From contig NZ_FXTE01000008.1 in the NCBI RefSeq assembly GCF_900182615.1, positions 1-64,000 on the forward strand: 64,000 nucleotides of DNA. The letters are read 5' to 3'. The stretch is from Ruegeria faecimaris. Lineage in GTDB: Bacteria; Pseudomonadota; Alphaproteobacteria; Rhodobacterales; Rhodobacteraceae. Made by a program: the position numbers and the translations under genes. A model generated the notes under the pieces. That model saw only the letters and a list, made by a program, of their open reading frames with translations, did no database searches and had not been told where the DNA came from. Below, one piece after another: positions 17,537 through 26,864 of the stretch (position 1 is the stretch's first letter; every line of letters starts with the position of its first letter).

Positions 17537-17560
17537 AAGGCCCACACTGAAGTGGGCCTT
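17537..17560. terminator. Bidirectional terminator between the transglycosylase gene and scoB
   Basis: Perfect 9-base stem AAGGCCCAC-ACTGAA-GTGGGCCTT, 3 bases after the transglycosylase stop and 18 bases beyond the scoB stop on the other strand. It is placed to stop both converging transcripts. The U-tract is short. Confidence 0.7.
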
Positions 17561-17577
17561 GCCATTAGGTGAATTGA

Positions 17578-18204
17578 TCAGTCGACAATCGTCGCCTGTG
17601 TCGCGGCGCGCATCTCATCTTCGCTGACACCATCTGCGAGCTCTACGATCTTCAGGCCGCCATCGACCACATCCAGAACTCCAAAATTGGTGATGATGCG
17701 ATCCACAACACCCTTGCCGGTCAGCGGCAGGGTGCACTCTTTCAGCACTTTCGATTCACCGTGTTTGTTGGTGTGATCCATAACCACGATCACACGTCCG
17801 ACACCTGCAACCAAATCCATCGCGCCGCCCATGCCTTTGACCAGCTTGCCGGGAATCATCCAGTTGGCCAGATCGCCTTTTTCATCCACTTCCATGGCAC
17901 CCAGGATTGCCGCGGCGATTTTGCCGCCCCGGATCATGGCGAAAGACGTAGCGCTGTCGAAATAAGCAGTCCGAGACAGTTCGGTGATCGTCTGCTTGCC
18001 TGCGTTGATCAGATCCGGGTCTTCGTCGCCCTCGAAAGGAAAGGGACCCATACCAAGCATTCCGTTTTCAGATTGCAGGGTGATATCCTTGTCGCCAACA
18101 TAATTTGCCACCAGCGTCGGGATACCGATGCCGAGGTTTACATACATGCCGTCTTCGAGCTCTTGCGCTGCGCGGGCGGCCATCTGATTCCGGTCCCAGG
18201 GCAT
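17578..18204 (-). CDS. scoB: 3-oxoacid (succinyl-CoA:acetoacetate) CoA-transferase subunit B
   Basis: 208 aa class I CoA-transferase beta subunit. The catalytic glutamate lies in the [12 protein letters not shown] motif near residue 50; the conserved [13 protein letters not shown] strand comes before it and [15 protein letters not shown] near the C-terminus. With ScoA it moves CoA from succinyl-CoA to acetoacetate, linking ketone bodies or PHB breakdown to the TCA cycle. ATG 18204 overlaps the scoA stop by one base (TAATG), so the two subunits are translationally coupled. Confidence 0.92.
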   Translation of the reverse strand: MPWDRNQMAARAAQELEDGMYVNLGIGIPTLVANYVGDKDITLQSENGMLGMGPFPFEGDEDPDLINAGKQTITELSRTAYFDSATSFAMIRGGKIAAAILGAMEVDEKGDLANWMIPGKLVKGMGGAMDLVAGVGRVIVVMDHTNKHGESKVLKECTLPLTGKGVVDRIITNFGVLDVVDGGLKIVELADGVSEDEMRAATQATIVD

Positions 18205-18908
18205 TATGCGTCCTCCTTCTTGCGGGTGGTGCGCTGTTCGATGCGCTTTTCGTGATTGCCCTGAATGATACGATGCACGTAAATTCCAGGTAGGTGGATC
18301 ATGTCAGGGTCCAGAGAGCCACGGGGCACGATCTCTTCAACTTCGACCACACAGATCTTACCGCAAGTGGCGGCGGGCACGTTGAAGTTTCGGGCGGTTT
18401 TGCGGAACACCAGATTGCCGGTGTCGTCGGCTTTCCACGCCTTGATAATCGCCAGATCTGCAAAAATACCTTCTTCGAGAATATAGGTCTCGCCGTTGAA
18501 GTCCTTGTGTTCTTTGCCATCGGCGATAACGGTGCCTACGCCCGTTTTTGTGTAGAAACCCGGGATCCCGGCACCACCTGCGCGCATCCGTTCGGCCAGG
18601 GTGCCTTGAGGGTTGAATTCCAGTTCAAGCTCACCGCTGAGGTACTGACGCATGAATTCGGCGTTTTCGCCCACATATGAACTGATCATCTTTTTGACCT
18701 GCTTCGTTTGCAGCAGGATACCGATACCGAAATCGTCCACGCCCGCATTGTTCGAGGCAAAGGTCAGGTCTTTGGCACCCGAGGTCTTGATTGCCTCAAG
18801 CAGCAGCTCGGGAATCCCGCACAGGCCAAACCCGCCAGCGGCGATCAACATGCCATCCGAAAGTACGCCATCGAGCGCTTCGTTGGCATTGGCATAGATT
18901 TTCTTCAT
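18204..18908 (-). CDS. scoA: 3-oxoacid CoA-transferase subunit A
   Basis: 234 aa alpha subunit. Motifs: [20 protein letters not shown] near the N-terminus (CoA-binding glycine loop), [14 protein letters not shown], and [16 protein letters not shown] place the start at ATG 18908 because GGGGGAG lies 6 bases before it; the frame stays open 15 bases further upstream but without a site. It is co-transcribed with scoB through a one-base overlap. No beta-ketothiolase gene is adjacent. Confidence 0.92.
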   Translation of the reverse strand: MKKIYANANEALDGVLSDGMLIAAGGFGLCGIPELLLEAIKTSGAKDLTFASNNAGVDDFGIGILLQTKQVKKMISSYVGENAEFMRQYLSGELELEFNPQGTLAERMRAGGAGIPGFYTKTGVGTVIADGKEHKDFNGETYILEEGIFADLAIIKAWKADDTGNLVFRKTARNFNVPAATCGKICVVEVEEIVPRGSLDPDMIHLPGIYVHRIIQGNHEKRIEQRTTRKKEDA

Positions 18909-18999
18909 GGAAAACTCCCCCAATGAGATGGTGTTGGGCAGGTTGTGCCGTCACGTCACGGGGAAGTCAATGAAACCGGGCGAAGGGTGGTATTTCTAC

Positions 19000-21633
19000 C
19001 TAACCGGCCTTCTTGGTTGTCTTCTTGGCGGCTTTTTTCTTGGGCGCCGCCTTTTTCTTGGTCCCTTTCAGGGCCGCGCGCTCATTGACCAGTTCGATGG
19101 CCATTTCCTGCGTTACGTCCTCGGGTTTGATGTCCTTGGGAATGGTCGCGTTGACCTTTTCCCACTTCACATATGGACCATACCGCCCATCCAGAACCTG
19201 CATTGCGCCACCATCGGGATGTTCCCCCAGTTCTTTCAGCGCTTTGGCCGCAGCCCGGCGTCCGCGCCCCGGATTGGAGCGCTTTTCAGCAAGCAATTCG
19301 ACCGCGCGGTTCATACCGATCTCGAACACGTCATTGGGGTCTTTGAGGTTTGCATAAACCGGTTTGGCCTCATCCGCCAGCTGGTGCATCAGATATGGTC
19401 CGAACCGCCCGAAATTCGAGCTGATCATACCGCCCTCGGGGTGCTCACCAATCTGGCGGGGCAGGGATAGCAATGTCAGCGCCTTGTCCAGATCCATATC
19501 ATCCTTGCTCCAGCCACGTGGCAGCGAGGCGCGCGGAGGTTTCTTGTTCTCAGGCGTTGGCTCTCCACGTTGAACATAAGGTCCGAACCGACCGGTCTTC
19601 AGCCAGATATCATCACCTGAATCTTCACCCAGCAGGCGCTCTTCACCCTCGGCACCTTCACCGGCGATAGGACGGGTATAGGTGCATTCGGGATAGTTGC
19701 CACAGCCGACGAACCCGCCAGTGCGTGAAGTTTTCAGGTGCAACTGGCCCGCGCCGCATTTCGGACAGACACGCGGGTCAGATCCATCCTCGCGTGGCGG
19801 ATAGAGCTGCGGTGCCAGTGCTTCGTCCAGTTTGTCCAGCACTTCGGAAATGCGCAGTTCCGATGTCTCGCCAATCGCGGCCGAGAAGTCGCGCCAGAAT
19901 TTGCTCAGCAGATCCTTATAGTCCCGATCACCTGCACTCACATCGTCCAGCTGTTCTTCCAGATTGGCGGTGAATTCATAACCGACATACTGACGGAAGA
20001 AGTTCAGCAGAAAAATCGTGACGATCCGCCCCTTTTCTTCGGGGATCAGCCGGTTCTTGTCCTTGCGTACATATTCCCGGTCCTGAATCGTTGTGACAAT
20101 CGAGGCATAGGTCGACGGTCGCCCGATCCCCAACTCTTCCATCCGCTTGACCAGCGTCGCCTCGGTATAGCGCGGCGGCGGTTGAGTGTGATGTTGCAGC
20201 GCCAGAACTGATTCATTGTCTGACAGAATAGCCTCTTTCGCGGCCCGGTCCGTGCCATCGCTTGTCGCTTTGGTGAACTGATCCCGCAACGTGGTTTTAG
20301 AGAACCGTGCAGGGTCGCCCTGCATGATCTGGGGCAGGCGTTTGTCATCCTCATCGGCGACATCATCGCGGCCTTCTTCATAGACACGCATGAACCCGTC
20401 AAACATCACCACCTGACCGGTCGCGCGCAGGCCAACCTGCCCATCTTCGCTTCCGATTTCGACAGTTGTGCGTTCCAGCCGGGCAGCGGCCATCTGGCAG
20501 GCAATGGTGCGTTTCCAGATCAGGTCATAGAGCTTGCGCTGATCGTCGTCCGTTACCTTCAGCGCTTTGGCATCGCGGGTCATATCCGTAGGCCGGATGC
20601 ATTCGTGGGCTTCCTGCGCGTTCTTTGCCTTGTTCTTATAGATGCGAGGGCTGTCCGGCACATATTCCGCGCCATAGCGGTCGGCGATGGTCTCGCGCGT
20701 AGCCGCCACGGCCTCGGGGGCCATGTCGATGCCATCGGTTCGCATATAGGTAATGTAGCCGGCTTCATACAAGCGCTGTGCCACTTGCATCGCGTGACGC
20801 GCACCCATGCCGAACTTGCGGCTGGCCTCTTGCTGTAGGGTCGAGGTCATGAAGGGTGCGCTGGGATTTCGAGCGGCGGGTTTCGCCTCGACCGAAGTGA
20901 CACTGAGCGCGCGGCTGGTGATCGCCTGCACCGCCAGTTCGGCCTGGGTTGAGTTGGACAGATCGTGCTTGTCCAGCTTTTTACCGGCCAGTGTGACCAG
21001 GCGTGCCTCATAGGTCTGACCACGGGGTGTTTCGAACAGGGCGCGCACCGACCAGTATTCCACCGGTTTGAACGCCTCGATTTCCATCTCTCGCTCGACA
21101 ATCAGGCGCAGGCAGACAGACTGCACGCGGCCTGCGGATTTTGCACCAGGCAGTTTGCGCCACAAGACGGGCGACAGGTTAAACCCCACAAGATAATCCA
21201 GGGCACGGCGGGCCAGATAGGCCTCGACAAGTGGCATGTCCACCTGACGGGGGTTTCGCATCGCCTCGGTCACTGCGTCCTTAGTGATGGCGTTGAAGGT
21301 CACCCGGCTGACAGGCGTATCCTTTTTGATCGACCGGCGTTTGGTCAGTGCTTCCTGCAAATGCCAACTGATCGCTTCACCCTCACGATCGGGGTCGGTG
21401 GCGAGGATCAGGGCGTTGTCTTCTTTCAGCGCGTCGGCGATGGCTTTGACATGTTTGCGGCTGTCGTTCCCGACCTCCCATTTCATCGCAAACTCATCCT
21501 CGGTATCGACCGAGCCATCTTTGGGCGGCAGATCTCGAACATGGCCGTAAGACGCCAGAACCGTGTAGTCCGGGCCAAGATATTTATTGATTGTTTTGGC
21601 CTTGGCAGGGGATTCTACAACAACAACAGGCAT
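19000..21633 (-). CDS. topA: DNA topoisomerase I
   Basis: 877 aa type IA topoisomerase. A Toprim domain at the N-terminus (VVVVESPAKAKTINKYLG and DPDREGEAI at 80-88) is followed by the active-site tyrosine Y296 in AGYITYMRTDGI. One four-cysteine zinc finger (CPKCG...CGNYPEC) lies near residue 660, followed by three GRFGPY/GRYGPY-type C-terminal repeats and a lysine-rich tail rich in KKKAAKK. It relaxes negative supercoils. Length and the repeat-plus-lysine tail match alphaproteobacterial TopA. It lies upstream of scoAB and downstream of dprA on the same strand, as often seen for dprA-topA. Confidence 0.97.
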   Translation of the reverse strand: MPVVVVESPAKAKTINKYLGPDYTVLASYGHVRDLPPKDGSVDTEDEFAMKWEVGNDSRKHVKAIADALKEDNALILATDPDREGEAISWHLQEALTKRRSIKKDTPVSRVTFNAITKDAVTEAMRNPRQVDMPLVEAYLARRALDYLVGFNLSPVLWRKLPGAKSAGRVQSVCLRLIVEREMEIEAFKPVEYWSVRALFETPRGQTYEARLVTLAGKKLDKHDLSNSTQAELAVQAITSRALSVTSVEAKPAARNPSAPFMTSTLQQEASRKFGMGARHAMQVAQRLYEAGYITYMRTDGIDMAPEAVAATRETIADRYGAEYVPDSPRIYKNKAKNAQEAHECIRPTDMTRDAKALKVTDDDQRKLYDLIWKRTIACQMAAARLERTTVEIGSEDGQVGLRATGQVVMFDGFMRVYEEGRDDVADEDDKRLPQIMQGDPARFSKTTLRDQFTKATSDGTDRAAKEAILSDNESVLALQHHTQPPPRYTEATLVKRMEELGIGRPSTYASIVTTIQDREYVRKDKNRLIPEEKGRIVTIFLLNFFRQYVGYEFTANLEEQLDDVSAGDRDYKDLLSKFWRDFSAAIGETSELRISEVLDKLDEALAPQLYPPREDGSDPRVCPKCGAGQLHLKTSRTGGFVGCGNYPECTYTRPIAGEGAEGEERLLGEDSGDDIWLKTGRFGPYVQRGEPTPENKKPPRASLPRGWSKDDMDLDKALTLLSLPRQIGEHPEGGMISSNFGRFGPYLMHQLADEAKPVYANLKDPNDVFEIGMNRAVELLAEKRSNPGRGRRAAAKALKELGEHPDGGAMQVLDGRYGPYVKWEKVNATIPKDIKPEDVTQEMAIELVNERAALKGTKKKAAPKKKAAKKTTKKAG

Positions 21634-21783
21634 TTAAGGGGAAACCTCGCTCGACGGAATTGGCGCCTTCTATGAGTGTGCAAGATGTGTAGGGCAAGAG
21701 CGAATTGTCAATGCGTTCCTTTGAAAGCAAGGATTTATACGCGATTTCAATGGGATAAATGTGTAAGCTTGGATATCCAACAC

Positions 21784-22914
21784 TCAGGCGGTCAATGACA
21801 GAAGACCCCCGGGTTGGCGTTGAATACGTCCGTCCAGTTCCAGATCGACCAAAACCGGGGCAATTTCACCCGCCGTTGCCTCAACATCGCGGATCAACTG
21901 GTCTTCGGCGATAGGAGAGGGGCCGAGCCGGGTCAAAATTAGGCGTTCCAGGTCATTGGTTGAGCATGGTGTGCGGGGTAAATTCTTTTGGAGCATTTGC
22001 TGGGGTTCGAATAGGTTCGCTTGCTGCGGTAGCGCTTCGATCACATCTTCTGCAGACCTTATCAAAGTAGCACCGTCGCGGATCAGCAGGTTGCAGCCAG
22101 CCGCACGCGCGTCAAACGGGTGTCCGGGCACAGCCAGAACATCGCGCCCCTGGTCCAAGGCGTCGCGCGCTGTAATCAGGCTGCCGGATTTGGCGGCGGC
22201 TTCGACCACAATAACGGCCTTTGCCAGGCCCGAGATGATCCGGTTACGACGCGGGAAATGGCGCGCCTGTGGCGTGACGCCCATGGGTTGCTCCGAGACG
22301 CGCAGCCCGGAACCTGCGATTTCAGCGACAAGATCGGTATTTACAGCAGGGTAAACCACGTCGACCCCCCCCGCCATAACGGCGATGGTGCCTGTTTCAA
22401 CCGTGGCTAGGTGCGCCGCGGTATCAATCCCGCGGGCCAGGCCAGAAACGATCACATAACCCTGTTTTCCCAGATCGGTCGCCAATCCGCGCGCCATTCG
22501 CGCGCCCAGAGATGAGCAGTTGCGGGCACCGACCATAGCGACCGAGGGGCGCTGTAAAAGAGAGGTGTCACCGATTGCCCACAACATTGGCGGAGCATCA
22601 TTCAGATCATGTAAAGCGGATGGGAAATCGGCGGACCCTAGGCACAAAAGCCGCGCATTGGCAGCTTTTGCGGCCTTGAGTTCCGCCTCAATCACGCCGG
22701 GCGGGCAGATTTCATACCCTTCTATTCCGGCAGCGCGTGCCATTTCCGGCAGCGCGGCCAGCGCATTCTGCGCCGAGCCATGTTCGCGAAGCAGCCGCCG
22801 AAACGTCGCCGGGCCCACTTTGCGAGAACGCAACAGACGAAGCCAGGAAAACCGATCCTCTTCCGTGGTGGGTGGGAGTGTGGGGTGATTGGAAGAAAGC
22901 TGCTCTTCGGTCAT
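21784..22914 (-). CDS. dprA: DNA processing protein DprA
   Basis: 376 aa. An N-terminal SAM-like helical region (SWLRLLRSRKVGPATFRRLL) is followed by the Rossmann-like DprA domain with VAMVGARNCSSLG, YVIVSGLARGIDTAAH, FPRRNRIISGLA and GSLITARDALDQGRDV, then a C-terminal winged-helix module (about 320-375). DprA loads RecA on incoming single-stranded DNA during transformation. I take ATG 22914 (GGAG about 6 bases upstream). The frame is open for 61 more codons, but that extension is cysteine-rich and unlike the family. It lies 150 bases before topA. Confidence 0.93.
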   Translation of the reverse strand: MTEEQLSSNHPTLPPTTEEDRFSWLRLLRSRKVGPATFRRLLREHGSAQNALAALPEMARAAGIEGYEICPPGVIEAELKAAKAANARLLCLGSADFPSALHDLNDAPPMLWAIGDTSLLQRPSVAMVGARNCSSLGARMARGLATDLGKQGYVIVSGLARGIDTAAHLATVETGTIAVMAGGVDVVYPAVNTDLVAEIAGSGLRVSEQPMGVTPQARHFPRRNRIISGLAKAVIVVEAAAKSGSLITARDALDQGRDVLAVPGHPFDARAAGCNLLIRDGATLIRSAEDVIEALPQQANLFEPQQMLQKNLPRTPCSTNDLERLILTRLGPSPIAEDQLIRDVEATAGEIAPVLVDLELDGRIQRQPGGLLSLTA

Positions 22915-23152
22915 CCGTTGCTCCGTCTGATTGCAGAACTGGTTTACGGCTGCCAGGGTTAACAGCGTGTGAATCCCGTCAAATTTTCCGGATATATTTC
23001 GAGGCTCGGGTGTCTCAGTTGCGTAGGTTGTTGAAAAACAACGGCAAAAAATACAGCCGAGTCGGAAGTCGGAAAACACCTCTCCGCAAAGTATCAATGC
23101 ATATCCAAAGCGGGCGTTAACCCTGCGCTTTGGAAGCAGTGACCGATTCTAA

Positions 23153-24574
23153 TTAGGCCGCCGATCCGCCAATCGTCAGCCCATCCATCAGGACCGTAGG
23201 TTGGCCAACGCCCACAGGCACCCATTGACCATCCTTGCCGCAAGTGCCCATTCCCGGATCCAAGGCCATGTCGTTGCCCAACCCGCGAACGCGTTTGAGG
23301 GCAGAGGGGCCATCGCCAATCAATGTTGCCCCTTTGACCGGCGCGCCGATTTTGCCGTTTTCAACCCGGTATGCCTCGGTACAGGAAAACACAAATTTGC
23401 CGTTGGTGATATCCACCTGACCGCCGCCAAAGCCTACGGCCCAGATGCCATCCTTTATATCGGCTACCAAAGCGGCGGGATCGGCATCGCCACCCAGCAT
23501 GATTGTATTTGTCATCCGTGGCATTGGTTTATGGGCATAGCTTTGACGCCGCCCATTCCCGGTTGGCGCAACACCCATCAGACGGGCGTTCTGGCGATCC
23601 TGCATATATCCGGTCAGGATGCCGTCTTCGATCAGCACCGTGCGCGAACTGGGTGTGCCCTCATCATCGACGCTGATTGATCCGCGCCGGTCGGCGATTG
23701 TGCCGTCATCAACGACCGTGACGCCTTTGGAGGCGATCTGTTGACCCATCAGCCCGGCAAAGGCGGAACTGCCCTTGCGGTTGAAATCCCCTTCAAGGCC
23801 GTGGCCAATTGCTTCGTGCAGCAAGATGCCAGGCCAGCCAGGGCCCAGTGCTACCTCCATCACGCCCGCAGGGGCGGGAACAGCCTCGAGGTTGACCATG
23901 GCGATGCGAAGGGCCTCGCGGGCTTTATCCTGCCAGTCGGTTGGGTCGATCAGCCCGTCCAGGCCGATCCGGCCACCTCCACCGGTCGAGCCGCTCTCAC
24001 GACGGCCGTTCTGTTCTACGATGACCGAGATATTCAACCGGGTCATGGGGCGGACATCGCGGACCAGAATGCCGTCAGGGCGTAGAATCTCAACCTCCTG
24101 CACCGCAGCAGCAATAGTGGCGCTGACCTGTACTACACGCGGATCAAGATCACGGGCAAAGGCGTCAATCTCGCGCAATGTTTCGATTTTGACGGGGAAG
24201 CTGGCAGATTCGATCGGGTCTTCGTCTGTATAAAGGCGCTTGTTGGTGGCCCGGGGGGCATCAGCTAGCGTTCCGCCACCATCACCGACCGCCAGCCGCG
24301 CGGTCTCGGCGGCCCGTTTCAGGGCAGGAATCGAGACGTCCGTTGAATGCGCATAGCCTGCCACTTCGCCCTGCACGGCGCGCAGGCCGAAACCTTCGGA
24401 CGCGTCATAAGAAGCGGTCCGCAAGCGCCCGTCATCAAAGACCAGAGACTCGGATTTCCGGCGTTCAACGTACAGTTCTCCGTCCTCGGCCCCGGCGGTG
24501 GCGGATTGCAGTACCGCAAGCGCTTCGTCATGTGGAAGAGCGCTTTCAAACGGGCGAAACGGGTCGTTGGGCAT
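23153..24574 (-). CDS. tldD: Metalloprotease TldD
   Basis: 473 aa. The zinc site HEAIGH is at 253-258 (ILLHEAIGHGLEGDF), followed by the conserved GTPSSRTVLIEDGILTGYMQ and, near the end, CGKDGQWVPVGVGQPTVLM. TldD forms a heterodimer with TldE/PmbA and degrades unfolded peptides; it also matures some peptide natural products. No tldE is nearby. ATG 24574 is chosen (GAAAGG ribosome site); 11 extra codons upstream would run into the FNR-type box. That box lies 20 bases upstream of this start, so tldD may itself be oxygen-regulated. Confidence 0.93.
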   Translation of the reverse strand: MPNDPFRPFESALPHDEALAVLQSATAGAEDGELYVERRKSESLVFDDGRLRTASYDASEGFGLRAVQGEVAGYAHSTDVSIPALKRAAETARLAVGDGGGTLADAPRATNKRLYTDEDPIESASFPVKIETLREIDAFARDLDPRVVQVSATIAAAVQEVEILRPDGILVRDVRPMTRLNISVIVEQNGRRESGSTGGGGRIGLDGLIDPTDWQDKAREALRIAMVNLEAVPAPAGVMEVALGPGWPGILLHEAIGHGLEGDFNRKGSSAFAGLMGQQIASKGVTVVDDGTIADRRGSISVDDEGTPSSRTVLIEDGILTGYMQDRQNARLMGVAPTGNGRRQSYAHKPMPRMTNTIMLGGDADPAALVADIKDGIWAVGFGGGQVDITNGKFVFSCTEAYRVENGKIGAPVKGATLIGDGPSALKRVRGLGNDMALDPGMGTCGKDGQWVPVGVGQPTVLMDGLTIGGSAA

Positions 24575-24593
24575 CTCTTGGGACCTTTCGAGT

Positions 24594-24607
24594 TTGATCC
24601 AGATCAA
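24594..24607. promoter_or_regulatory. FNR/FnrL-type binding site
   Basis: TTGATCCAGATCAA matches the FNR consensus TTGAT-N4-ATCAA at all ten defined positions. It lies 20 bases upstream of the tldD start (minus strand) and 143 bases upstream of the ctaC start (plus strand). In Rhodobacteraceae FnrL uses this sequence to respond to oxygen, so control of the aa3 oxidase genes is a natural inference. Which promoter it serves cannot be read from the sequence. Confidence 0.75.
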
Positions 24608-24612
24608 AAATA

Positions 24613-24627
24613 GCGTCTGTTTGACGC
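24613..24627. promoter_or_regulatory. RegA/PrrA-like inverted repeat
   Basis: GCGTC-TGTTT-GACGC is a perfect inverted repeat of the form GCGNC-N5-GNCGC, described for the redox response regulator PrrA/RegA. It is 5 bases to the right of the FNR-type box and 123 bases before ctaC. The motif is short, so on its own it would be weak; the location upstream of cytochrome oxidase genes strengthens it. Confidence 0.5.
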
Positions 24628-24750
24628 AAGCATTTTGCTTTATCTACCCGCAGGAATATGGTTTTTAACGCGGCCAAAGACAACGGGTGAGGTGTGGCCG
24701 ATTCACACCTTTTCGCCAGGGACGCAAAGATCAAACGATCAGGACAGAAA

Positions 24751-25662
24751 ATGAAGAACGCTTTGAAGCTTTCGGGGCTTATGACAGCCCTCTCCAGCCT
24801 TCCCGCCATGGCTCAGGAGCTTGAGATTATTGGTCAGCCGGTTGACGGCGGTATAGGATTCCAGCCTGCAGCCACTAGCCTTGCCGAGGGGATTCATCGC
24901 CTGGATAATATGATTCTGGTGATTATTACCGCGATCTGCATATTCGTTGCGGGCCTGCTGGTTTACTGCATCATGCGTTATAACCAACGCGTCAACCCGA
25001 CCCCGGCGCGATTCTCGCACTATACTCCGGTCGAGATCGTCTGGACGTTGGGTCCGATTCTGATTCTGGTATTCATCGGTGCTTTCTCTCTGCCGGTTCT
25101 GTTCAAGCAGCAGGAAATTCCCGAAGGTGATGTCGTTATCAAGGTTGTCGGCAACCAGTGGTATTGGACATATGAGTATGTCGATCACGATTTTGCATTC
25201 GACAGCTATCTGCTCGGCCATCCGGCCACGTTGGACGAAGGTACCCGCCCCGCCGATGCGGACGTGACGGCGTTTGTCCTGGATGACGCGATGCGGGCCA
25301 AGCTGGCAGACGCAGGGTATAGCGACGATGAGTGGCTGCTGGCCACCGACACAGCGGTAGTTGTCCCGGTTGGCAAGGTCATCGTGATGCAAGTTACTGC
25401 GTCCGACGTGATCCATTCCTGGACCATTCCATCCTTCGGTGTGAAGCAGGACGGTGTACCAGGACGCCTGGCCGAGCTGTGGTTTGAGGCCGAAAAGGAA
25501 GGCATCTATTTCGGCCAGTGTTCGGAACTGTGCGGCAAAGACCATGCCTATATGCCGATCACTGTCAAAGTTGTCAGCCAAGAGGCGTATGACGCGTGGC
25601 TGAAAGGTGCGATCGACGAGTATGCGGGCCTGCCGCAGAACTATCAGGTCGCTTCGAACTGA
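24751..25662 (+). CDS. ctaC: Cytochrome c oxidase subunit II (aa3 type)
   Basis: 303 aa. Signal peptide at 1-22 ([14 protein letters not shown]), two membrane helices (about 55-80 and 100-125), then the periplasmic CuA domain. The CuA site is [15 protein letters not shown] with Cys257 and Cys261, and the upstream histidine lies in [15 protein letters not shown]. Aromatic QWYWTYEY is the electron-entry patch. It accepts electrons from cytochrome c. The start ATG 24751 follows AGGACAG; the frame is open for 19 more codons upstream. It is the first gene of the cta cluster; subunit I is elsewhere, as usual in this family. Confidence 0.96.
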   Translation: MKNALKLSGLMTALSSLPAMAQELEIIGQPVDGGIGFQPAATSLAEGIHRLDNMILVIITAICIFVAGLLVYCIMRYNQRVNPTPARFSHYTPVEIVWTLGPILILVFIGAFSLPVLFKQQEIPEGDVVIKVVGNQWYWTYEYVDHDFAFDSYLLGHPATLDEGTRPADADVTAFVLDDAMRAKLADAGYSDDEWLLATDTAVVVPVGKVIVMQVTASDVIHSWTIPSFGVKQDGVPGRLAELWFEAEKEGIYFGQCSELCGKDHAYMPITVKVVSQEAYDAWLKGAIDEYAGLPQNYQVASN

Positions 25663-25672
25663 TTTCAGTAAG

Positions 25673-25690
25673 GGCGGGATGCGTCCCGCC
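25673..25690 (+). other. First hairpin in the ctaC-ctaB gap
   Basis: GGCGGGA-TGCG-TCCCGCC, a perfect 7-base stem 10 bases after the ctaC stop. There is no T-run, so it is more likely an mRNA-stability or processing hairpin than a full terminator. Confidence 0.55.
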
Positions 25691-25703
25691 TGCTACAAGA
25701 TGC

Positions 25704-25729
25704 AGGCTGTGCGAGAGATCGCACAGCCT
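25704..25729 (+). other. Second hairpin in the ctaC-ctaB gap
   Basis: Perfect 11-base stem with a stable GNRA-type loop: AGGCTGTGCGA-GAGA-TCGCACAGCCT, ending 20 bases before ctaB. Together with the preceding hairpin it fills most of the 87-base gap. It lacks a U-tract. Probably it sets the relative amounts of ctaC and ctaB mRNA. Confidence 0.6.
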
Positions 25730-25749
25730 TCGCCCCAAAAGGACCCGAG

Positions 25750-26706
25750 ATGAGCGACGCAAGCATCAATGCAAGCCAAACGACCGCCCAAGCGTATGCG
25801 AATGAGGCCAGCTTTGGCGATTACTTCGCCCTGCTGAAGCCGCGCGTGATGTCGCTGGTTGTATTCACGGCGCTTGTTGGTCTGCTGGCAGCGCCGGTAC
25901 CGGTACATCCGTTCGTTGGGTTCTGCGCGATATTGTTCATTGCCATCGGAGGTGGCGCATCCGGCGCGCTGAACATGTGGTGGGATGCAGATATCGACCG
26001 CGTTATGAAGCGCACCAAAGGTCGCCCCATACCGTCGGGCAAGGTACAAGAAGGCGAAGCGATGGCCTTGGGCCTGGCACTGTCCGGCCTGTCGGTGATC
26101 ATGTTGGGTCTTGCAACCAACTGGTTCGCCGGAGCCTTTCTGGGCTTCACCATCTTCTTCTATGTCGTTGTCTACACGATGTGGCTCAAGCGCTCGACGC
26201 CACAGAACATCGTGATTGGCGGCGCAGCTGGGGCTTTCCCGCCGGTCATCGGTTGGGTCGCTGCAACCGGATCCATGTCCGTCGAACCTTGGCTGATGTT
26301 TGCCCTCACCTTCATGTGGACGCCGCCGCATTTCTGGGCGCTGGCCCTGTTTATGCGGTCGGATTACGACGATGCGGGTGTGCCGATGTTGACGGTAACC
26401 CATGGTCGGCGGGCGACGCGCTGGCATATTCTGGTCTACACCGTTCTGCTGGCAGTGCTTGCGATTGGAACCGGCTTTTCGGCAATCGGCGGTCCGATCT
26501 ATCTGACTGTCGCTATTGTACTGAACGCGTTGTTCCTGCGCGGAGCATGGGCAATCTCGCGTCGGACCGAGGATGACTCCGAGGCTGATAACTTCAAAGT
26601 TGAGCGTGGCTTTTTCAAGCTCTCGCTGCTGTATCTTTTCCTGCATTTCGGCGCGATCCTTGCCGAAGCACTGCTGAAGCCTTACGGGCTGGGAGGCTGG
26701 GCATGA
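25750..26706 (+). CDS. ctaB: Protoheme IX farnesyltransferase (haem O synthase)
   Basis: 318 aa UbiA-superfamily membrane enzyme with about eight or nine hydrophobic helices. The prenyl-diphosphate site is NMWWDADIDRVMKRTKGRP near residue 77, and the second aspartate region is the YDDAGVPMLTVTHG segment near 210. It adds a farnesyl group to haem B to make haem O, the precursor of haem A for the oxidase. Its stop overlaps the start of the next small gene by 4 bases (ATGA). Confidence 0.96.
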   Translation: MSDASINASQTTAQAYANEASFGDYFALLKPRVMSLVVFTALVGLLAAPVPVHPFVGFCAILFIAIGGGASGALNMWWDADIDRVMKRTKGRPIPSGKVQEGEAMALGLALSGLSVIMLGLATNWFAGAFLGFTIFFYVVVYTMWLKRSTPQNIVIGGAAGAFPPVIGWVAATGSMSVEPWLMFALTFMWTPPHFWALALFMRSDYDDAGVPMLTVTHGRRATRWHILVYTVLLAVLAIGTGFSAIGGPIYLTVAIVLNALFLRGAWAISRRTEDDSEADNFKVERGFFKLSLLYLFLHFGAILAEALLKPYGLGGWA

Positions 26707-26864
26707 GCCTGCGCAAAAGCCATGAGTTGCATCAACGTCGGTTCAGCCGAAATCTGGGCGTTGGCCTGACGCTTGCTGCATTCATCGTGCTGATCTTTGG
26801 GCTGACGATCGTCAAAGTCTCAGGGACCGATTTTAACAGGGCCATGCAAGAGGTGCAGAACTGA
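26703..26864 (+). CDS. Small membrane protein CoxF-like, cytochrome oxidase cluster
   Basis: 53 aa, easily missed because of its size. Sequence begins MSLRKSHELHQRRFSRNLG, then a single hydrophobic helix (GLTLAAFIVLIFGLTIVKV) and a short polar end FNRAMQEVQN. The ATG overlaps the ctaB stop by 4 bases and the TGA shares one base with the ctaG start, so it is locked into the operon. A small gene at this position is known as coxF in related bacteria; its role in oxidase assembly is not established. The coding call rests on its tight coupling and clean single-helix topology. Confidence 0.82.
   Translation: MSLRKSHELHQRRFSRNLGVGLTLAAFIVLIFGLTIVKVSGTDFNRAMQEVQN

Noticed and set aside
22915..23097. 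Sixty-one-codon N-terminal extension of dprA
   Set aside because: The extension is cysteine-rich and unlike DprA, while ATG 22914 has a good ribosome site and family-like sequence follows.
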